Source: an uncultured Barnesiella sp.
Lineage (GTDB): Bacteria > Bacteroidota > Bacteroidia > Bacteroidales > Barnesiellaceae
Direction of reading: 5' to 3'
DNA: 64,000 nt
Assembly: GCA_944320995.1 (NCBI GenBank)
Contig: CALUJQ010000008.1
Location: forward strand, 1 to 64,000
A program made the position numbers and the translations under genes. Shown in pieces: positions 37,955 to 47,485 of this stretch. Under the pieces are notes generated by a model. That model saw only the letters and a list, made by a program, of their open reading frames with translations, was not told where the DNA came from and did not search any database. How positions within the stretch are numbered: position 1 is the stretch's first letter; every line of letters begins with the position of its first letter.

Positions 37955-40816
37955 ATGAACAGGACGTTATCTATTTTATTTGTTTTCGCCATCTTTCATT
38001 TAAATGCCTATCCAAACGGCAGCGAAAACCGCAGCCGAATAGACCTGCAAGGACAATGGAGCTTTGAAATCGACTCATTAAACCGAGGAATAGATGAAAA
38101 CTGGCCACTGAAACAATTCTCCGATGCAGTCACCCTTCCGGGAACGACCGACACCAATAAAAAAGGGATACTCAACACGACAAAAACCGAGACGACCCAT
38201 TTGTCTCGCGTGTATAAATACGTAGGTAAAGCATGGTATAAAAAAGAGGTGTTTATCCCCCAATCATGGGCCGGGAAATCCATCTCGCTAACATTGGAAC
38301 GCACCAAACCCTCACAAGTTTGGATCGACGGCCAATCGGTCGGAACAAACGACAACATATCGACACCGCAACGTTACGACCTGTCCAATGCACTCACTCC
38401 CGGAAAGCACGAGATAACAATCCTTGTTGATAACGGAGAATCGGTCCCACGCCAACTCCTGTCCAGTTCACACGCCTATACCGAATCTACACAGACCAAT
38501 TGGAACGGCATTATCGGAGAGATATTTCTCGAAGCCAAAAACCCCGTTCATATAGAGTCCCTGCAAGTTTACCCCGACGCTGCAAAAAAAACAGTAACCG
38601 TCAAGTTGAGCATCGCCAATGCCCATGAACTTGACAATAGAACCCGGCTTGAATTAAGCGCACAGGCTTGGAACTGCACACAACAGCACAAAGTAAAACG
38701 GGCAAAATACAATTTGGAAAAAGGCAAAAGCGCATACTCTTTCCTTTATTCTCTCGGAGAAGATGCTCTCTTGTGGAGTGAATTCAATCCGGCATTATAC
38801 ACATTGGAAATAAACCTAAAAGGATATGACAGCCAAACTGTAAACTTCGGGCTGCGAGAGTTCAAGGCCCAAGAAGCGCAATTCTCCATCAACGGGCAAA
38901 CCACCTTTCTGCGCGGCAAACACGATGCCTGTGTATTCCCCCTCACCGCACACACGCCGATGACGGTGAAAGAGTGGAGGGATTATTTCCAAGTATGCAA
39001 AGAGTATGGCATCAACCACTGCCGGTTCCATTCGTGGTGTCCTCCCCGGGCTTGTTTCGAAGCCGCCGACATAGAAGGCTTTTATTTGCAGCCGGAGTTA
39101 CCTTTTTGGGGAGGATTGAAAAAAAGTGAGACATACCTTGTCGATTTTCTGCGAAAAGAGGGAATAAACATACAAAACGAATATGGCAACCACGCCTCTT
39201 TCGTCATGTTTGCATTGGGAAACGAATTATCGGGCGACTTGGATTTAATCAAAAATTTGGCCGAGACTTTCCGTAAAACCGATTCCCGGCATTTATATGC
39301 GTTCGGTTCGAACAACTATCTCGGTTCAAAAGGAGTCCTCGATGGCGAGGATTTTCTCGTAACTTGTAAAATAGGCCCTCAGGAAGGGAACAGTTACCGC
39401 AATCACGTGCGGGGATCATTCTCGTTTGCCGATGCTTATGAAGGAGGCTATCTCAACAACACCTATCCCAACTCCGAAATGAATTTTAACGAGGCTGTCG
39501 CCCACTGCCCTATCCCGGTCATCAGCCACGAGACCGGCCAATTTCAAGTATATCCCCATTATCCCGAGATGGAAAAATATACCGGAGTGCTCGCCCCTGT
39601 CAACTTCGGGATATTCCGGAGCCGTTTGGAAAAAGCAGGCATGCTCGAACAAGCCGATGATTTTTTCAAAGCCTCGGGCCGTTGGGCCGCCATGCTCTAC
39701 AAAGCCGATATAGAAATGGATTTACGCACCGAAAAGTTGGGTGGATTCCAACTGCTCGACCTGCAAGACTATCCGGGACAAGGCTCGGCCTATGTCGGGA
39801 TATTAGACGCTTTTATGGAGAACAAAGGTCTCATTTCTCCCGAAGAGTGGCGCCAATTCTGCAATGACGTAGTACCTCTGTTCGTAACCGAAAAATTCTG
39901 CTGGACAAACCAAGAAACACTTTCGGGACAGATAAAAATTGCCGATTATTCCAATCAATCCTTAACCGGGAAAACTTTGGCATGGCGTTTGAAAGAGGAG
40001 GACGGGAAAATATGGGATCAAGGCTCGTTGGAAATAAGCATTCCCCAAAAAGGTTTATCGGAGGTTGGAACCATTACCCCCAACATAGCCTCTGTCGCCC
40101 AAGCAAAAAAATTATGCTTGGAGATTGAAATAGAGGGTACGGAATACAAGAACCGCTATCCTTTGTGGATCTACCCGGCAGAAGAGATTGAAACACCCGA
40201 CAGCGATATTTATATCGGGAAAGAACTCGACGGGCGCATGATAAACGAACTTCGAAAGGGGAACAGCGTATTGTGGTTTCCCAACCGAGAGGAATATAGG
40301 CAACAGACCGTCGGTGGACTCTTCCAAACCGATTATTGGAACTACCGCATGTTCAAAAGCATTTGTGACCGCATCGGTCGTCCGGCCTCCCCGGGGACAC
40401 TCGGTATCTTGACCGATCCCAAGCACCCGATATTCTCGGGATTCCCCACCGACTATCATACCAACTGGCAATGGTATTCCATTATCAAACAAAGTTATCC
40501 GCTCATTCTCGACCGCATGCCGTCCGCCTACCGCCCCATTGTGCAAGTAATCGATAATGTCGAGCGCAATCATAAACTGGGATTGATATTCGAGTTCAAC
40601 GTAGAAGGTGGGAAACTCCTTGTCTGCATGGCCGACCTCGACGCCGTAAAAGAGAAACCCGAGGTGCGCCAACTCTACAACAGCATGATACAGTATATGA
40701 ACTCAAACCAATTTGCCCCAAAAACACATTTGAGGATTTCCGACTTAACCAATCTATTCACCCAAGGAAACAACACCGAAGAGATCGAAATATTGGAAAA
40801 TATTTCCTATGATTGA
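37955..40816 (+). CDS. GH2-family glycoside hydrolase
   Basis: 953 residues with a signal peptide (LSILFVFAIFHLNAYP). An N-terminal sugar-binding jelly roll (DLQGQWSFEIDSLNRG; WYKKEVFIPQSWAGK), an Ig-like domain, and a TIM barrel with the acid/base Glu424 (FALGNELSG) and the probable nucleophile Glu526 (VISHETGQF). A C-terminal extension of about 350 residues is unusual in simple GH2 enzymes and contains beta-sandwich and GATase-like stretches. GH2 covers beta-galactosidases, beta-glucuronidases, beta-mannosidases and arabinofuranosidases; which one this is cannot be told here. It follows GH115 by 76 nt. Confidence 0.85.
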   Translation: MNRTLSILFVFAIFHLNAYPNGSENRSRIDLQGQWSFEIDSLNRGIDENWPLKQFSDAVTLPGTTDTNKKGILNTTKTETTHLSRVYKYVGKAWYKKEVFIPQSWAGKSISLTLERTKPSQVWIDGQSVGTNDNISTPQRYDLSNALTPGKHEITILVDNGESVPRQLLSSSHAYTESTQTNWNGIIGEIFLEAKNPVHIESLQVYPDAAKKTVTVKLSIANAHELDNRTRLELSAQAWNCTQQHKVKRAKYNLEKGKSAYSFLYSLGEDALLWSEFNPALYTLEINLKGYDSQTVNFGLREFKAQEAQFSINGQTTFLRGKHDACVFPLTAHTPMTVKEWRDYFQVCKEYGINHCRFHSWCPPRACFEAADIEGFYLQPELPFWGGLKKSETYLVDFLRKEGINIQNEYGNHASFVMFALGNELSGDLDLIKNLAETFRKTDSRHLYAFGSNNYLGSKGVLDGEDFLVTCKIGPQEGNSYRNHVRGSFSFADAYEGGYLNNTYPNSEMNFNEAVAHCPIPVISHETGQFQVYPHYPEMEKYTGVLAPVNFGIFRSRLEKAGMLEQADDFFKASGRWAAMLYKADIEMDLRTEKLGGFQLLDLQDYPGQGSAYVGILDAFMENKGLISPEEWRQFCNDVVPLFVTEKFCWTNQETLSGQIKIADYSNQSLTGKTLAWRLKEEDGKIWDQGSLEISIPQKGLSEVGTITPNIASVAQAKKLCLEIEIEGTEYKNRYPLWIYPAEEIETPDSDIYIGKELDGRMINELRKGNSVLWFPNREEYRQQTVGGLFQTDYWNYRMFKSICDRIGRPASPGTLGILTDPKHPIFSGFPTDYHTNWQWYSIIKQSYPLILDRMPSAYRPIVQVIDNVERNHKLGLIFEFNVEGGKLLVCMADLDAVKEKPEVRQLYNSMIQYMNSNQFAPKTHLRISDLTNLFTQGNNTEEIEILENISYD

Positions 40817-40925
40817 ACCTCCTGCCACCCTCTCTTTCCTTCTGATAAAGAAACAGGAGAAAAGAGAGGCGCATTCAACAACGGGAAAGCAATTCTACAC
40901 GAGAATCTATTGCAGCCAAATAATT

Positions 40926-40981
40926 TTGTCGCTTTTTTGTACATTTTTATTCAAATCACAAGAAAGGCTCATTTACCTTTG
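40926..40981 (+). promoter_or_regulatory. Promoter of the three-repeat protein with predicted HTCS operator (copy 2)
   Basis: The element is at 40926-40948 (TTGTCGC, TTTTT, TGTACATTTTT); the -7 element TACCTTTG is at 40974-40981, 48 nt from the element start. There is no -33 TTG. The ATG follows 31 nt after the -7 element. Confidence 0.75.
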
Positions 40982-41012
40982 TGAAAATTACTTTTAATAA
41001 AAACAAAAGACC

Positions 41013-42737
41013 ATGAAAAAATTATTTTTACTTCTTATTTCAGCTTGTGTTTATTTCGGTACTTTACAAGCAGCTATACCGGGAGTTTCGCCCGTTATCA
41101 GCGACGACACGAATGAAACATGGTATATCATTCAGTTCAAAAACAGCGGGAAAGTCATTCAAGACATGGGCGACGGAGAAAAACTCCAAATCGTGAAAAA
41201 TATTGATTGGAGCGATGACCAATTATGGAAAATAATCGCTACCGATACCGAGGGCGAATACCAGTTGGTCGGTAAAAGCGGCCGGAAAATAGCCCTCACC
41301 GTAGGGGGGCCCGGGTATGCCGATGGGAATCGTTATGGTGCCAGTTCTACATTGGCAACCAACTTCAAAATCAACTATTGTGGAGCCTTTGTCTTCGATA
41401 TAGAACGCGTCGGGAGTCCCAATCACGAAGCCCTGAATAAAAAAGAAAATGGCGACGGTGGCGAAGTCGGGGAATGGACAAACAAAGATAATTCGAGCGA
41501 CAACCATGTCTATTTTGTTCAGCCCAAAGAGATGCCGAAAATCAGCGACGCCGATAACGAATATTGGTATAACATCATCTTTGAGAGAAGCCAATCAAAA
41601 GAGGCCGAAAGAATAAAAGCATTTACCTACAAAGGTGAAGATACAAACCTCCAACAAGAAACTCTCAACGCCACGAACTTCGACCAATTGTGGAAATTAG
41701 TCAAAGCCGAAGATGCCGATGAATATTACATCATAAACAAAAACGGAGCATACATTACCATCGCATACGCCGATGAGATAGATGGTGGCGGCCGAAAATA
41801 CCAAGCCTCTCAAGACCAATCCAAAGCCGAAACATTTGTCATCGAAGGGATAGAGAGCAAATTGAGTTCTTGGACCATACGCCGGGTAAGCGCCGTGAAA
41901 ACGACAACACCCGAAGGCGTAGAGAAAGACCACCGATGGATGAACGACCAACAAGGCGGAACAATATGTGAATATTCACAAAACGACAGCGGTTCGGCCC
42001 TGCGGTTCATCGAAGTCCCGGAAGTACGCGAAATGCCCCAAATCAGCAATGAAGACACCTATTATTGGTACAACCTGTTATTTGTCAGAAATCAAGGAAA
42101 CGGTAAAAAAGTCATTACATATAAAGGAGAAGACCAACCCTTGTGGCAAGATGCCTATATGGAAGCCGCTCCCGAACAATTATGGAAATTCGTAGCTGTA
42201 CCCGATTCGGAAGACGAATATTATATCGTGAACAAAAACGGGGCCTATATTACCATTGCAAACGCCGATGATGAATACCCCGGTAACAGGTCTTACCAAG
42301 CAAGCGTTACTACCGACCCGGTAAGATTCAAATTCGGTGGAGGATATGCCGATTATACCACTTGGAGTTTGTTACGGTCGGGAATGGAGAAATTGGAATG
42401 CATGAATAGTAAAGCCGACGAATCGGTATGCGAATGGTATCAGAACGATGCCGGATCGTCTTTGCAAATCCTGTTTGTTGAAGAAGAAGAGGGCGATGGT
42501 TCTGCAACCAGTTCTACCTATCCATTTGTAAACCAAACACGCCTCACTGTCACAGGAAAAACAATTCATATTGCAGGCGAAGGCGTCCAAAGTATTTCGG
42601 TTTATACCATTACCGGCCAACCGTTGTTCTCCAACGTGGTCACCAATGAACTGGAAATAAACACAGCCGGCTGCTACATCGTACAGGTCAACCTTGAAAA
42701 CGGGACTTCAAAAGCCGAGAAAATAGCGATTAAATAA
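41013..42737 (+). CDS. Secreted three-repeat (beta-trefoil-like) protein with type-IX-like sorting tail
   Basis: 574 residues with a signal peptide (MKKLFLLLISACVYFGTLQA). Three similar units of about 150 residues each (about 30-170, 180-335, 345-490) contain WYIIQFKNSG/WYNIIFERSQ/WYNLLFVRNQ, DQLWKII/DQLWKLV/EQLWKFV and, in units 2 and 3, YYI-NKNGAYITIA. This pattern resembles ricin-type beta-trefoil lectins. The last 70 residues (TVTGKTIHIAGEGVQSISVYTITGQPLFS ... GCYIVQV) are a type IX secretion sorting-type domain. No catalytic motif is seen; it is probably a secreted carbohydrate-binding protein. It has its own regulated promoter and a terminator, so it can be made at high level. Confidence 0.72.
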   Translation: MKKLFLLLISACVYFGTLQAAIPGVSPVISDDTNETWYIIQFKNSGKVIQDMGDGEKLQIVKNIDWSDDQLWKIIATDTEGEYQLVGKSGRKIALTVGGPGYADGNRYGASSTLATNFKINYCGAFVFDIERVGSPNHEALNKKENGDGGEVGEWTNKDNSSDNHVYFVQPKEMPKISDADNEYWYNIIFERSQSKEAERIKAFTYKGEDTNLQQETLNATNFDQLWKLVKAEDADEYYIINKNGAYITIAYADEIDGGGRKYQASQDQSKAETFVIEGIESKLSSWTIRRVSAVKTTTPEGVEKDHRWMNDQQGGTICEYSQNDSGSALRFIEVPEVREMPQISNEDTYYWYNLLFVRNQGNGKKVITYKGEDQPLWQDAYMEAAPEQLWKFVAVPDSEDEYYIVNKNGAYITIANADDEYPGNRSYQASVTTDPVRFKFGGGYADYTTWSLLRSGMEKLECMNSKADESVCEWYQNDAGSSLQILFVEEEEGDGSATSSTYPFVNQTRLTVTGKTIHIAGEGVQSISVYTITGQPLFSNVVTNELEINTAGCYIVQVNLENGTSKAEKIAIK

Positions 42738-42753
42738 ACCTTAAAAATTTTTA

Positions 42754-42795
42754 ACAAAAGGAGGGACAAACTTGATGAATTGTTCCTCCTTTTGT
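42754..42795 (+). terminator. Hairpin terminator after the three-repeat gene
   Basis: ACAAAAGGAGG (42754-42764) pairs with CCTCCTTTTGT (42785-42795), with a further ACAA/TTGT pairing inside. The 3' arm runs into the T-rich operator of the next gene (42792 onward), so terminator and operator share bases. Confidence 0.75.
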
Positions 42796-42848
42796 CGCTT
42801 TTATGTACGATTTTCCTTCTCAAAACAGGAGGGGAAATCCTATCTTTG
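42792..42848 (+). promoter_or_regulatory. GH3 promoter with predicted HTCS operator (copy 3)
   Basis: The element is at 42792-42814 (TTGTCGC, TTTTA, TGTACGATTTT); the -7 element TATCTTTG is at 42841-42848, 49 nt from the element start, one more than in the other copies. There is no -33 TTG. The ATG is 30 nt downstream. Confidence 0.75.
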
Positions 42849-42878
42849 CAAAACATACATTTTTAATATTTATACCTC

Positions 42879-45080
42879 ATGAAAAACCTCACCTTATTTT
42901 TATTGAGTGTCTGTTTCCTTATGGCATGCACAAATACAGAAAAACAAACGGAAAAACAAAAAGAAATGAATCGCTTTATCGACTCTTTAATGGGACAGAT
43001 GACTCTTGAAGAAAAAATAGGACAACTGTCACAATGCTCGGGCGAATTTGCAACAGGCCCCGACAATAACCCAATCAGTCGTACCGAAGATATCAGCAAA
43101 GGATTAATCGGCTCCATGCTGAATGTGAGCGGAGCCGAGAAAACCCGCCGAATGCAAGAGGCGGCCATGCAATCGAGGTTACGCATTCCTCTCATATTCG
43201 GGCTTGATGTCATTCACGGCTTCCGCACCGGATTCCCCATTCCATTGGCCGAAGCCGCCAGTTTTGACCTCGATGCCATCGAGCGAAGCGCCCGTTGTTC
43301 GGCTATCGAAGCCTCTGCTTCGGGTCTGCATTGGACATTTGCCCCCATGGTCGATATCAGTTGGGACGCTCGTTGGGGACGAGTCATGGAAGGAGCCGGC
43401 GAAGATCCATATTACGGTTCATTGGTTGCACAAGCCCGCGTACGGGGATTACAAGGCGACGACCTATCGGCCGACAATACCATTTTGGCCTGCGTAAAAC
43501 ACTATGCGGCTTATGGAGCACCTATGGCAGGAAAAGATTACAACAGCGTGGACATGTCTATGGGACACTTCGCCAACTTTTACATGCCTCCTTACAAAGC
43601 CGCTATGGAGGCCGGGGCCGCCACCTTCATGAGCTCGTTCAACGATTTCAACAACCAACCTGCTACCGGGAACTCGTTTCTGCTCCGCCATCTTCTCAAA
43701 AAAGAGTGGGGCTTCGACGGGTTTGTCGTTTCTGACTGGGGCTCCGTGCAGGAAATGGTAGCCCACCGCTATGCCCGGGACGAACGCGAAGCGGCATTGA
43801 AAGGCATCACCGCCGGACTGGACATGGAAATGGTATCGGAATGTTATCGGAACAACTTGGCCGAACTGGTAAAAGAGGGCACCATCGACGAGAGTTTGAT
43901 AGACGATGCCGTGCGCCGCATCTTGATAAAGAAATACGAATTGGGACTATTTGAAGACCCCTTCCGATATTGCGACGTGGAACGTGAAAAAGAGATCGTC
44001 AATTCGCAACCACTACGTGACGAAGCTCGTTATGTAGCCGAGCGTTCTATCGTCTTGCTGAAAAACGAACAAAATATCCTCCCGCTCTCCCCAAGCGTAA
44101 AGAGCGTGGCATTGATCGGGCCTCTTGCCAAATCTCAAAAAGACATGTGCGGATCGTGGTCGTGTGCCGACCAAAACAAAGTAATCACGCTCTTCGAAGC
44201 CATGCAACAACGCGGATTGACCATTAATTACAGTGATGGATACGACTTGAAAACCGACGAAATCACCAACCTGCAACACACGCTCGCACAAGTGCGCAAG
44301 TCGGACGTGACAATAATTGCCATGGGCGAAGAGGCTTGGGAAAGTGGCGAAATGCGCTCGAAAGCCGACATAAACATTCCGGCCGGACAACAGAAACTGG
44401 TAGAAGAGATTGTGAAAACAGGAAAACCAGTAGTGGTATTGATGATGTGCGGCCGACCGGTAATATTCAACACCGTCCGCGAAAAAGCCCCCGCCATCTT
44501 ATGTACATGGTGGCTGAGCAGCGAAGCCGGACCGGCCATCTGCAACGTACTCTGGGGAGATTACAACCCTTCGGGGAAACTGCCGATGACCTTCCCGCAA
44601 CACATCGGACAGATTCCTCTTTATTACCAATACAAAAGTACAGGTCGTCCGGCCGGACAAGACGTATGGTGTACCAAATACATCGACATCACGGATCAAC
44701 CGGCCTATCCTTTCGGATACGGGCTGAGTTATACCCGATTCGACTACGACAATGTGAGAGTCGAAAAATCGGACGAAAAAGGAGTGTATGCCTATGTGCT
44801 TGTAGATATTACCAACTCGGGCAACTACGATGGCGAAGAGGTGGTGCAATTCTACGTACGTGACGAGTACGCCTCCATAACCCGTCCTGTCAAAGAGTTG
44901 CGCGGTTTCGAAAAAATCGCGCTCAAAAAAGGAGAAAGTCGCACCGTGAAATTCCCGGTTACCGACAAACAACTCGGATTCTACAATAACGACATGGAAT
45001 ATATTGTCGAACCGGGCGAATTCACATTCATGGTCGGTCGAAACAGCCAAGATGTAGAATCTGTTTCATTCACCTTGTAA
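42879..45080 (+). CDS. GH3-family beta-glycosidase (BglX-like lipoprotein)
   Basis: 733 residues; the N-terminus MKNLTLFLLSVCFLMACTN has a lipobox. The TIM-barrel domain shows FGLDVIHGFRTGFPIPL, CVKHYAAYGAPMAGKDYN, and the nucleophile Asp286 in VVSDWGS. The alpha/beta sandwich follows (MCGSWSCADQNKVITLFEAM), then a fibronectin-III-like domain ending at SFTL. Family members release terminal beta-glucose, beta-xylose or other residues from oligosaccharides; BglX is the closest familiar type. It has its own promoter with the shared operator and a strong terminator. Confidence 0.92.
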   Translation: MKNLTLFLLSVCFLMACTNTEKQTEKQKEMNRFIDSLMGQMTLEEKIGQLSQCSGEFATGPDNNPISRTEDISKGLIGSMLNVSGAEKTRRMQEAAMQSRLRIPLIFGLDVIHGFRTGFPIPLAEAASFDLDAIERSARCSAIEASASGLHWTFAPMVDISWDARWGRVMEGAGEDPYYGSLVAQARVRGLQGDDLSADNTILACVKHYAAYGAPMAGKDYNSVDMSMGHFANFYMPPYKAAMEAGAATFMSSFNDFNNQPATGNSFLLRHLLKKEWGFDGFVVSDWGSVQEMVAHRYARDEREAALKGITAGLDMEMVSECYRNNLAELVKEGTIDESLIDDAVRRILIKKYELGLFEDPFRYCDVEREKEIVNSQPLRDEARYVAERSIVLLKNEQNILPLSPSVKSVALIGPLAKSQKDMCGSWSCADQNKVITLFEAMQQRGLTINYSDGYDLKTDEITNLQHTLAQVRKSDVTIIAMGEEAWESGEMRSKADINIPAGQQKLVEEIVKTGKPVVVLMMCGRPVIFNTVREKAPAILCTWWLSSEAGPAICNVLWGDYNPSGKLPMTFPQHIGQIPLYYQYKSTGRPAGQDVWCTKYIDITDQPAYPFGYGLSYTRFDYDNVRVEKSDEKGVYAYVLVDITNSGNYDGEEVVQFYVRDEYASITRPVKELRGFEKIALKKGESRTVKFPVTDKQLGFYNNDMEYIVEPGEFTFMVGRNSQDVESVSFTL

Positions 45081-45103
45081 ATACGCATTGGCTCACCCCT
45101 CTC

Positions 45104-45156
45104 AACCGGTATATGGAATGTCCCTGTTTCCCGACATCCCATATACCGGTTTTTTA
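45104..45156 (+). terminator. Intrinsic terminator after GH3
   Basis: AACCGGTATATGG (45104-45116) pairs with CCATATACCGGTT near 45139-45151; a further ATGTC/GACAT pairing lies inside. A run of T follows. The gap 45081-45409 otherwise holds the GH97 promoter. Confidence 0.88.
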
Positions 45157-45284
45157 TTGAAGATTTAATCTCCTTTTCCACCAAAGCCCGGCCCGGCCAA
45201 AAATTTCCAGTTTTAGGATAATTTTATAGAATCAAGGCTCTCGTCCCACTTTCCCACCGATATTATTATCCTCATCTCTTAGAA

Positions 45285-45340
45285 TTGTTGCTTTTATGTA
45301 CGATTTTTCCCAAAGAAGTTTTCCCCGGGGACTATTTTTG
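45285..45340 (+). promoter_or_regulatory. GH97 promoter with predicted HTCS operator (copy 4)
   Basis: The element is at 45285-45307 (TTGTTGC, TTTTA, TGTACGATTTT); the -7 element TATTTTTG is at 45333-45340, 48 nt from the element start. No -33 TTG is present; CAA occupies that place, as in copies 1 and 2. Confidence 0.75.
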
Positions 45341-45409
45341 TAAATGTGAACTCAACCACAATACGCAAAATCAAGAAAAAAATTACACTTATAAATTTAC
45401 GGTTACAAC

Positions 45410-47410
45410 ATGAGAACTCTACTTAAAACTGTGCTATCGGCATTGGTCGTCATATTACCGCTAAATGTGGCCGCACAAAAACAATTCTCCTTGAAAGACC
45501 CCTCGGGGAAATTACAAGTCAATGTAAATATCGGGAAAACAAATATCACATACGCCGTATGGCATGGAAGCGACTTAATACTGGATTACTCGCCTATCTC
45601 CATGACATTGACCGATGGGAAACAATTTGGAGTCAATCCGAAATTCCGTAAATCAAAAACCAAAAGCGTCAATCAAACCATTTATCCTCCCGTATATCGG
45701 AAGAAAAGCATTTGTGACCATTACAACGAACTTAGTCTGGAATTTAAAGGAGATTATAGTCTCATATTCCGTGCATACGAAGACGGGGTCGCTTATCGCT
45801 TTGTCAGCCATTTAGACAAACCGTTTTTTGTAGAAAGCGAGCAAGTGGAGTTGAGCTTCCCCAACGACCCCAACGTGTATGTCGCATTCCCGAAAGGTCG
45901 CCAAAACGAAGGGAAGGAAGACCCCTTTTACAGTTCGTTCCAAAACACCTATCTCCACACCCCCCTCTCGAAATGGGACAACGGGAAAATCGCATTCCTG
46001 CCGATATTGGTCGAAGGTGCCAACGGCAAAAAAATCTGTATCACCGAAGCCGATTTGCTGAACTACCCGGGATTATACTTGAAAAACAATTTGGAGGAGA
46101 AGCGCATGGAAAGCGTCTTTGCCGCTTACCCGAAAGAGGTGAAGCTGGAAGTGAAGAACCTGAAAGGTGTAGTCAAGTCGCGCGAACCGTATATCGCCAA
46201 AGCCGAAGGGGAAACTTCATTCCCTTGGCGAGTAATCATCGTGTCGGAAAACGATACCGATTTGTTGAACAATGATATGGTTTACAAATTGGCCACCCCC
46301 GCCAAAGAGGGTGATTATTCGTGGGTAAAACCGGGAAAAGTAGCTTGGGACTGGTGGAACAATTGGAACATATATAATGTCGATTTTGTAAGCGGCATAA
46401 ACAACGACACCTATAAATACTATATCGACTTTGCTTCGGAACACGGTATCGAATACGTGATCTTGGACGAAGGCTGGGCCGTCGAAGGTAAAGCCGATCT
46501 GATGCAAGTCGTTCCCGAGATTGATTTGAAAGAGATTATCCGGCACGCCGAAGAGCGCAACGTGGGAATCATACTTTGGGCCGGATTCCACGCCTTCGAC
46601 CGGGACATGGACCGGGTGTGCAAACATTACTCCGAAATGGGTGTGAAAGGATTCAAAATAGATTTCATGGACCGCGACGACCAATATATGATCGACTTCA
46701 ACCGCCGTTGTGCCGAAACCGGTGCGAAATACAAGCTGTTGATCGATTTGCACGGGACCTCCAAACCAACCGGATTACAACGCACCTATCCGAATACCAT
46801 CAACTTCGAGGGTGTACACGGGCTCGAAGAATTGAAATGGGCTGCGCCCGGAACCGACCAAGTCGTTTACGATGTAACCATGCCCTATATCCGCATGGTC
46901 GCCGGTCCGATCGACTATACGCCGGGAGCTATGAACAATGCGATTAGGAAGAACTTTACCGCTATCTACGAAGAGCCGATGAGCCAAGGGACTCGATGCC
47001 GACAGTTGGCGTTATATGTTATTTTCGATTCGCCAATCAACATGCTATGCGACGCTCCCACCAATTATCTGAAAGAGAAAGAGTGCACCGACTTCATCGC
47101 CTCGGTTCCTACCATATGGGACGAAACTGTCCCGTTGAATGGCGAAGTGTCGAAATATATAAGCATAGCCCGCAAAAAAGATGATACTTGGTATTTGGCC
47201 TCAATCACCGATTGGGAAGCCCGCGATATGGAGATAGACCTCTCTTTCCTTGCGCCCGGGCAATATAAAGCCGAGATTTTCCGTGACGGCATCAATGCCG
47301 ATAAGGTGGGAAAAGATTATAAAAAAGAGCTCCTCCAAGTCACAGCGGGACAGAAACTGAAAATCCACATGGCTCCCGGCGGGGGATTTGCGATGAAAAT
47401 TTACCGATAA
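45410..47410 (+). CDS. GH97-family alpha-glycosidase
   Basis: 666 residues with a signal peptide (TVLSALVVILPLNVAAQ). An N-terminal beta-super-sandwich (about 25-280), a TIM barrel with YVILDEGWAVEGKADL, GIILWAGFHAFDRDM, GFKIDFMDRDDQ (Asp418), FEGVHGLEE and a C-terminal beta domain. The KIDFMDRDDQ segment resembles the retaining GH97 branch, whose nucleophile is Asp (alpha-galactosidase or beta-L-arabinopyranosidase), rather than SusB, whose catalytic base is Glu. The branch assignment is inference. It opens the last operon of the PUL. Confidence 0.88.
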   Translation: MRTLLKTVLSALVVILPLNVAAQKQFSLKDPSGKLQVNVNIGKTNITYAVWHGSDLILDYSPISMTLTDGKQFGVNPKFRKSKTKSVNQTIYPPVYRKKSICDHYNELSLEFKGDYSLIFRAYEDGVAYRFVSHLDKPFFVESEQVELSFPNDPNVYVAFPKGRQNEGKEDPFYSSFQNTYLHTPLSKWDNGKIAFLPILVEGANGKKICITEADLLNYPGLYLKNNLEEKRMESVFAAYPKEVKLEVKNLKGVVKSREPYIAKAEGETSFPWRVIIVSENDTDLLNNDMVYKLATPAKEGDYSWVKPGKVAWDWWNNWNIYNVDFVSGINNDTYKYYIDFASEHGIEYVILDEGWAVEGKADLMQVVPEIDLKEIIRHAEERNVGIILWAGFHAFDRDMDRVCKHYSEMGVKGFKIDFMDRDDQYMIDFNRRCAETGAKYKLLIDLHGTSKPTGLQRTYPNTINFEGVHGLEELKWAAPGTDQVVYDVTMPYIRMVAGPIDYTPGAMNNAIRKNFTAIYEEPMSQGTRCRQLALYVIFDSPINMLCDAPTNYLKEKECTDFIASVPTIWDETVPLNGEVSKYISIARKKDDTWYLASITDWEARDMEIDLSFLAPGQYKAEIFRDGINADKVGKDYKKELLQVTAGQKLKIHMAPGGGFAMKIYR

Positions 47411-47423
47411 GCATTATTTTACC

Positions 47424-47463
47424 ACATCAGGAATACGGTTTGACGCGGTATTCCTGATGTTTT
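47424..47463 (+). terminator. Hairpin terminator between GH97 and the multidomain hydrolase
   Basis: ACATCAGGAATAC (47424-47436) pairs perfectly with GTATTCCTGATGT (47448-47460), then TTT. Only 25 nt separate the stem from the next ATG and no promoter is visible, so partial read-through is likely. Confidence 0.7.
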
Positions 47464-47485
47464 CACCATTTTAATCGATAACACC

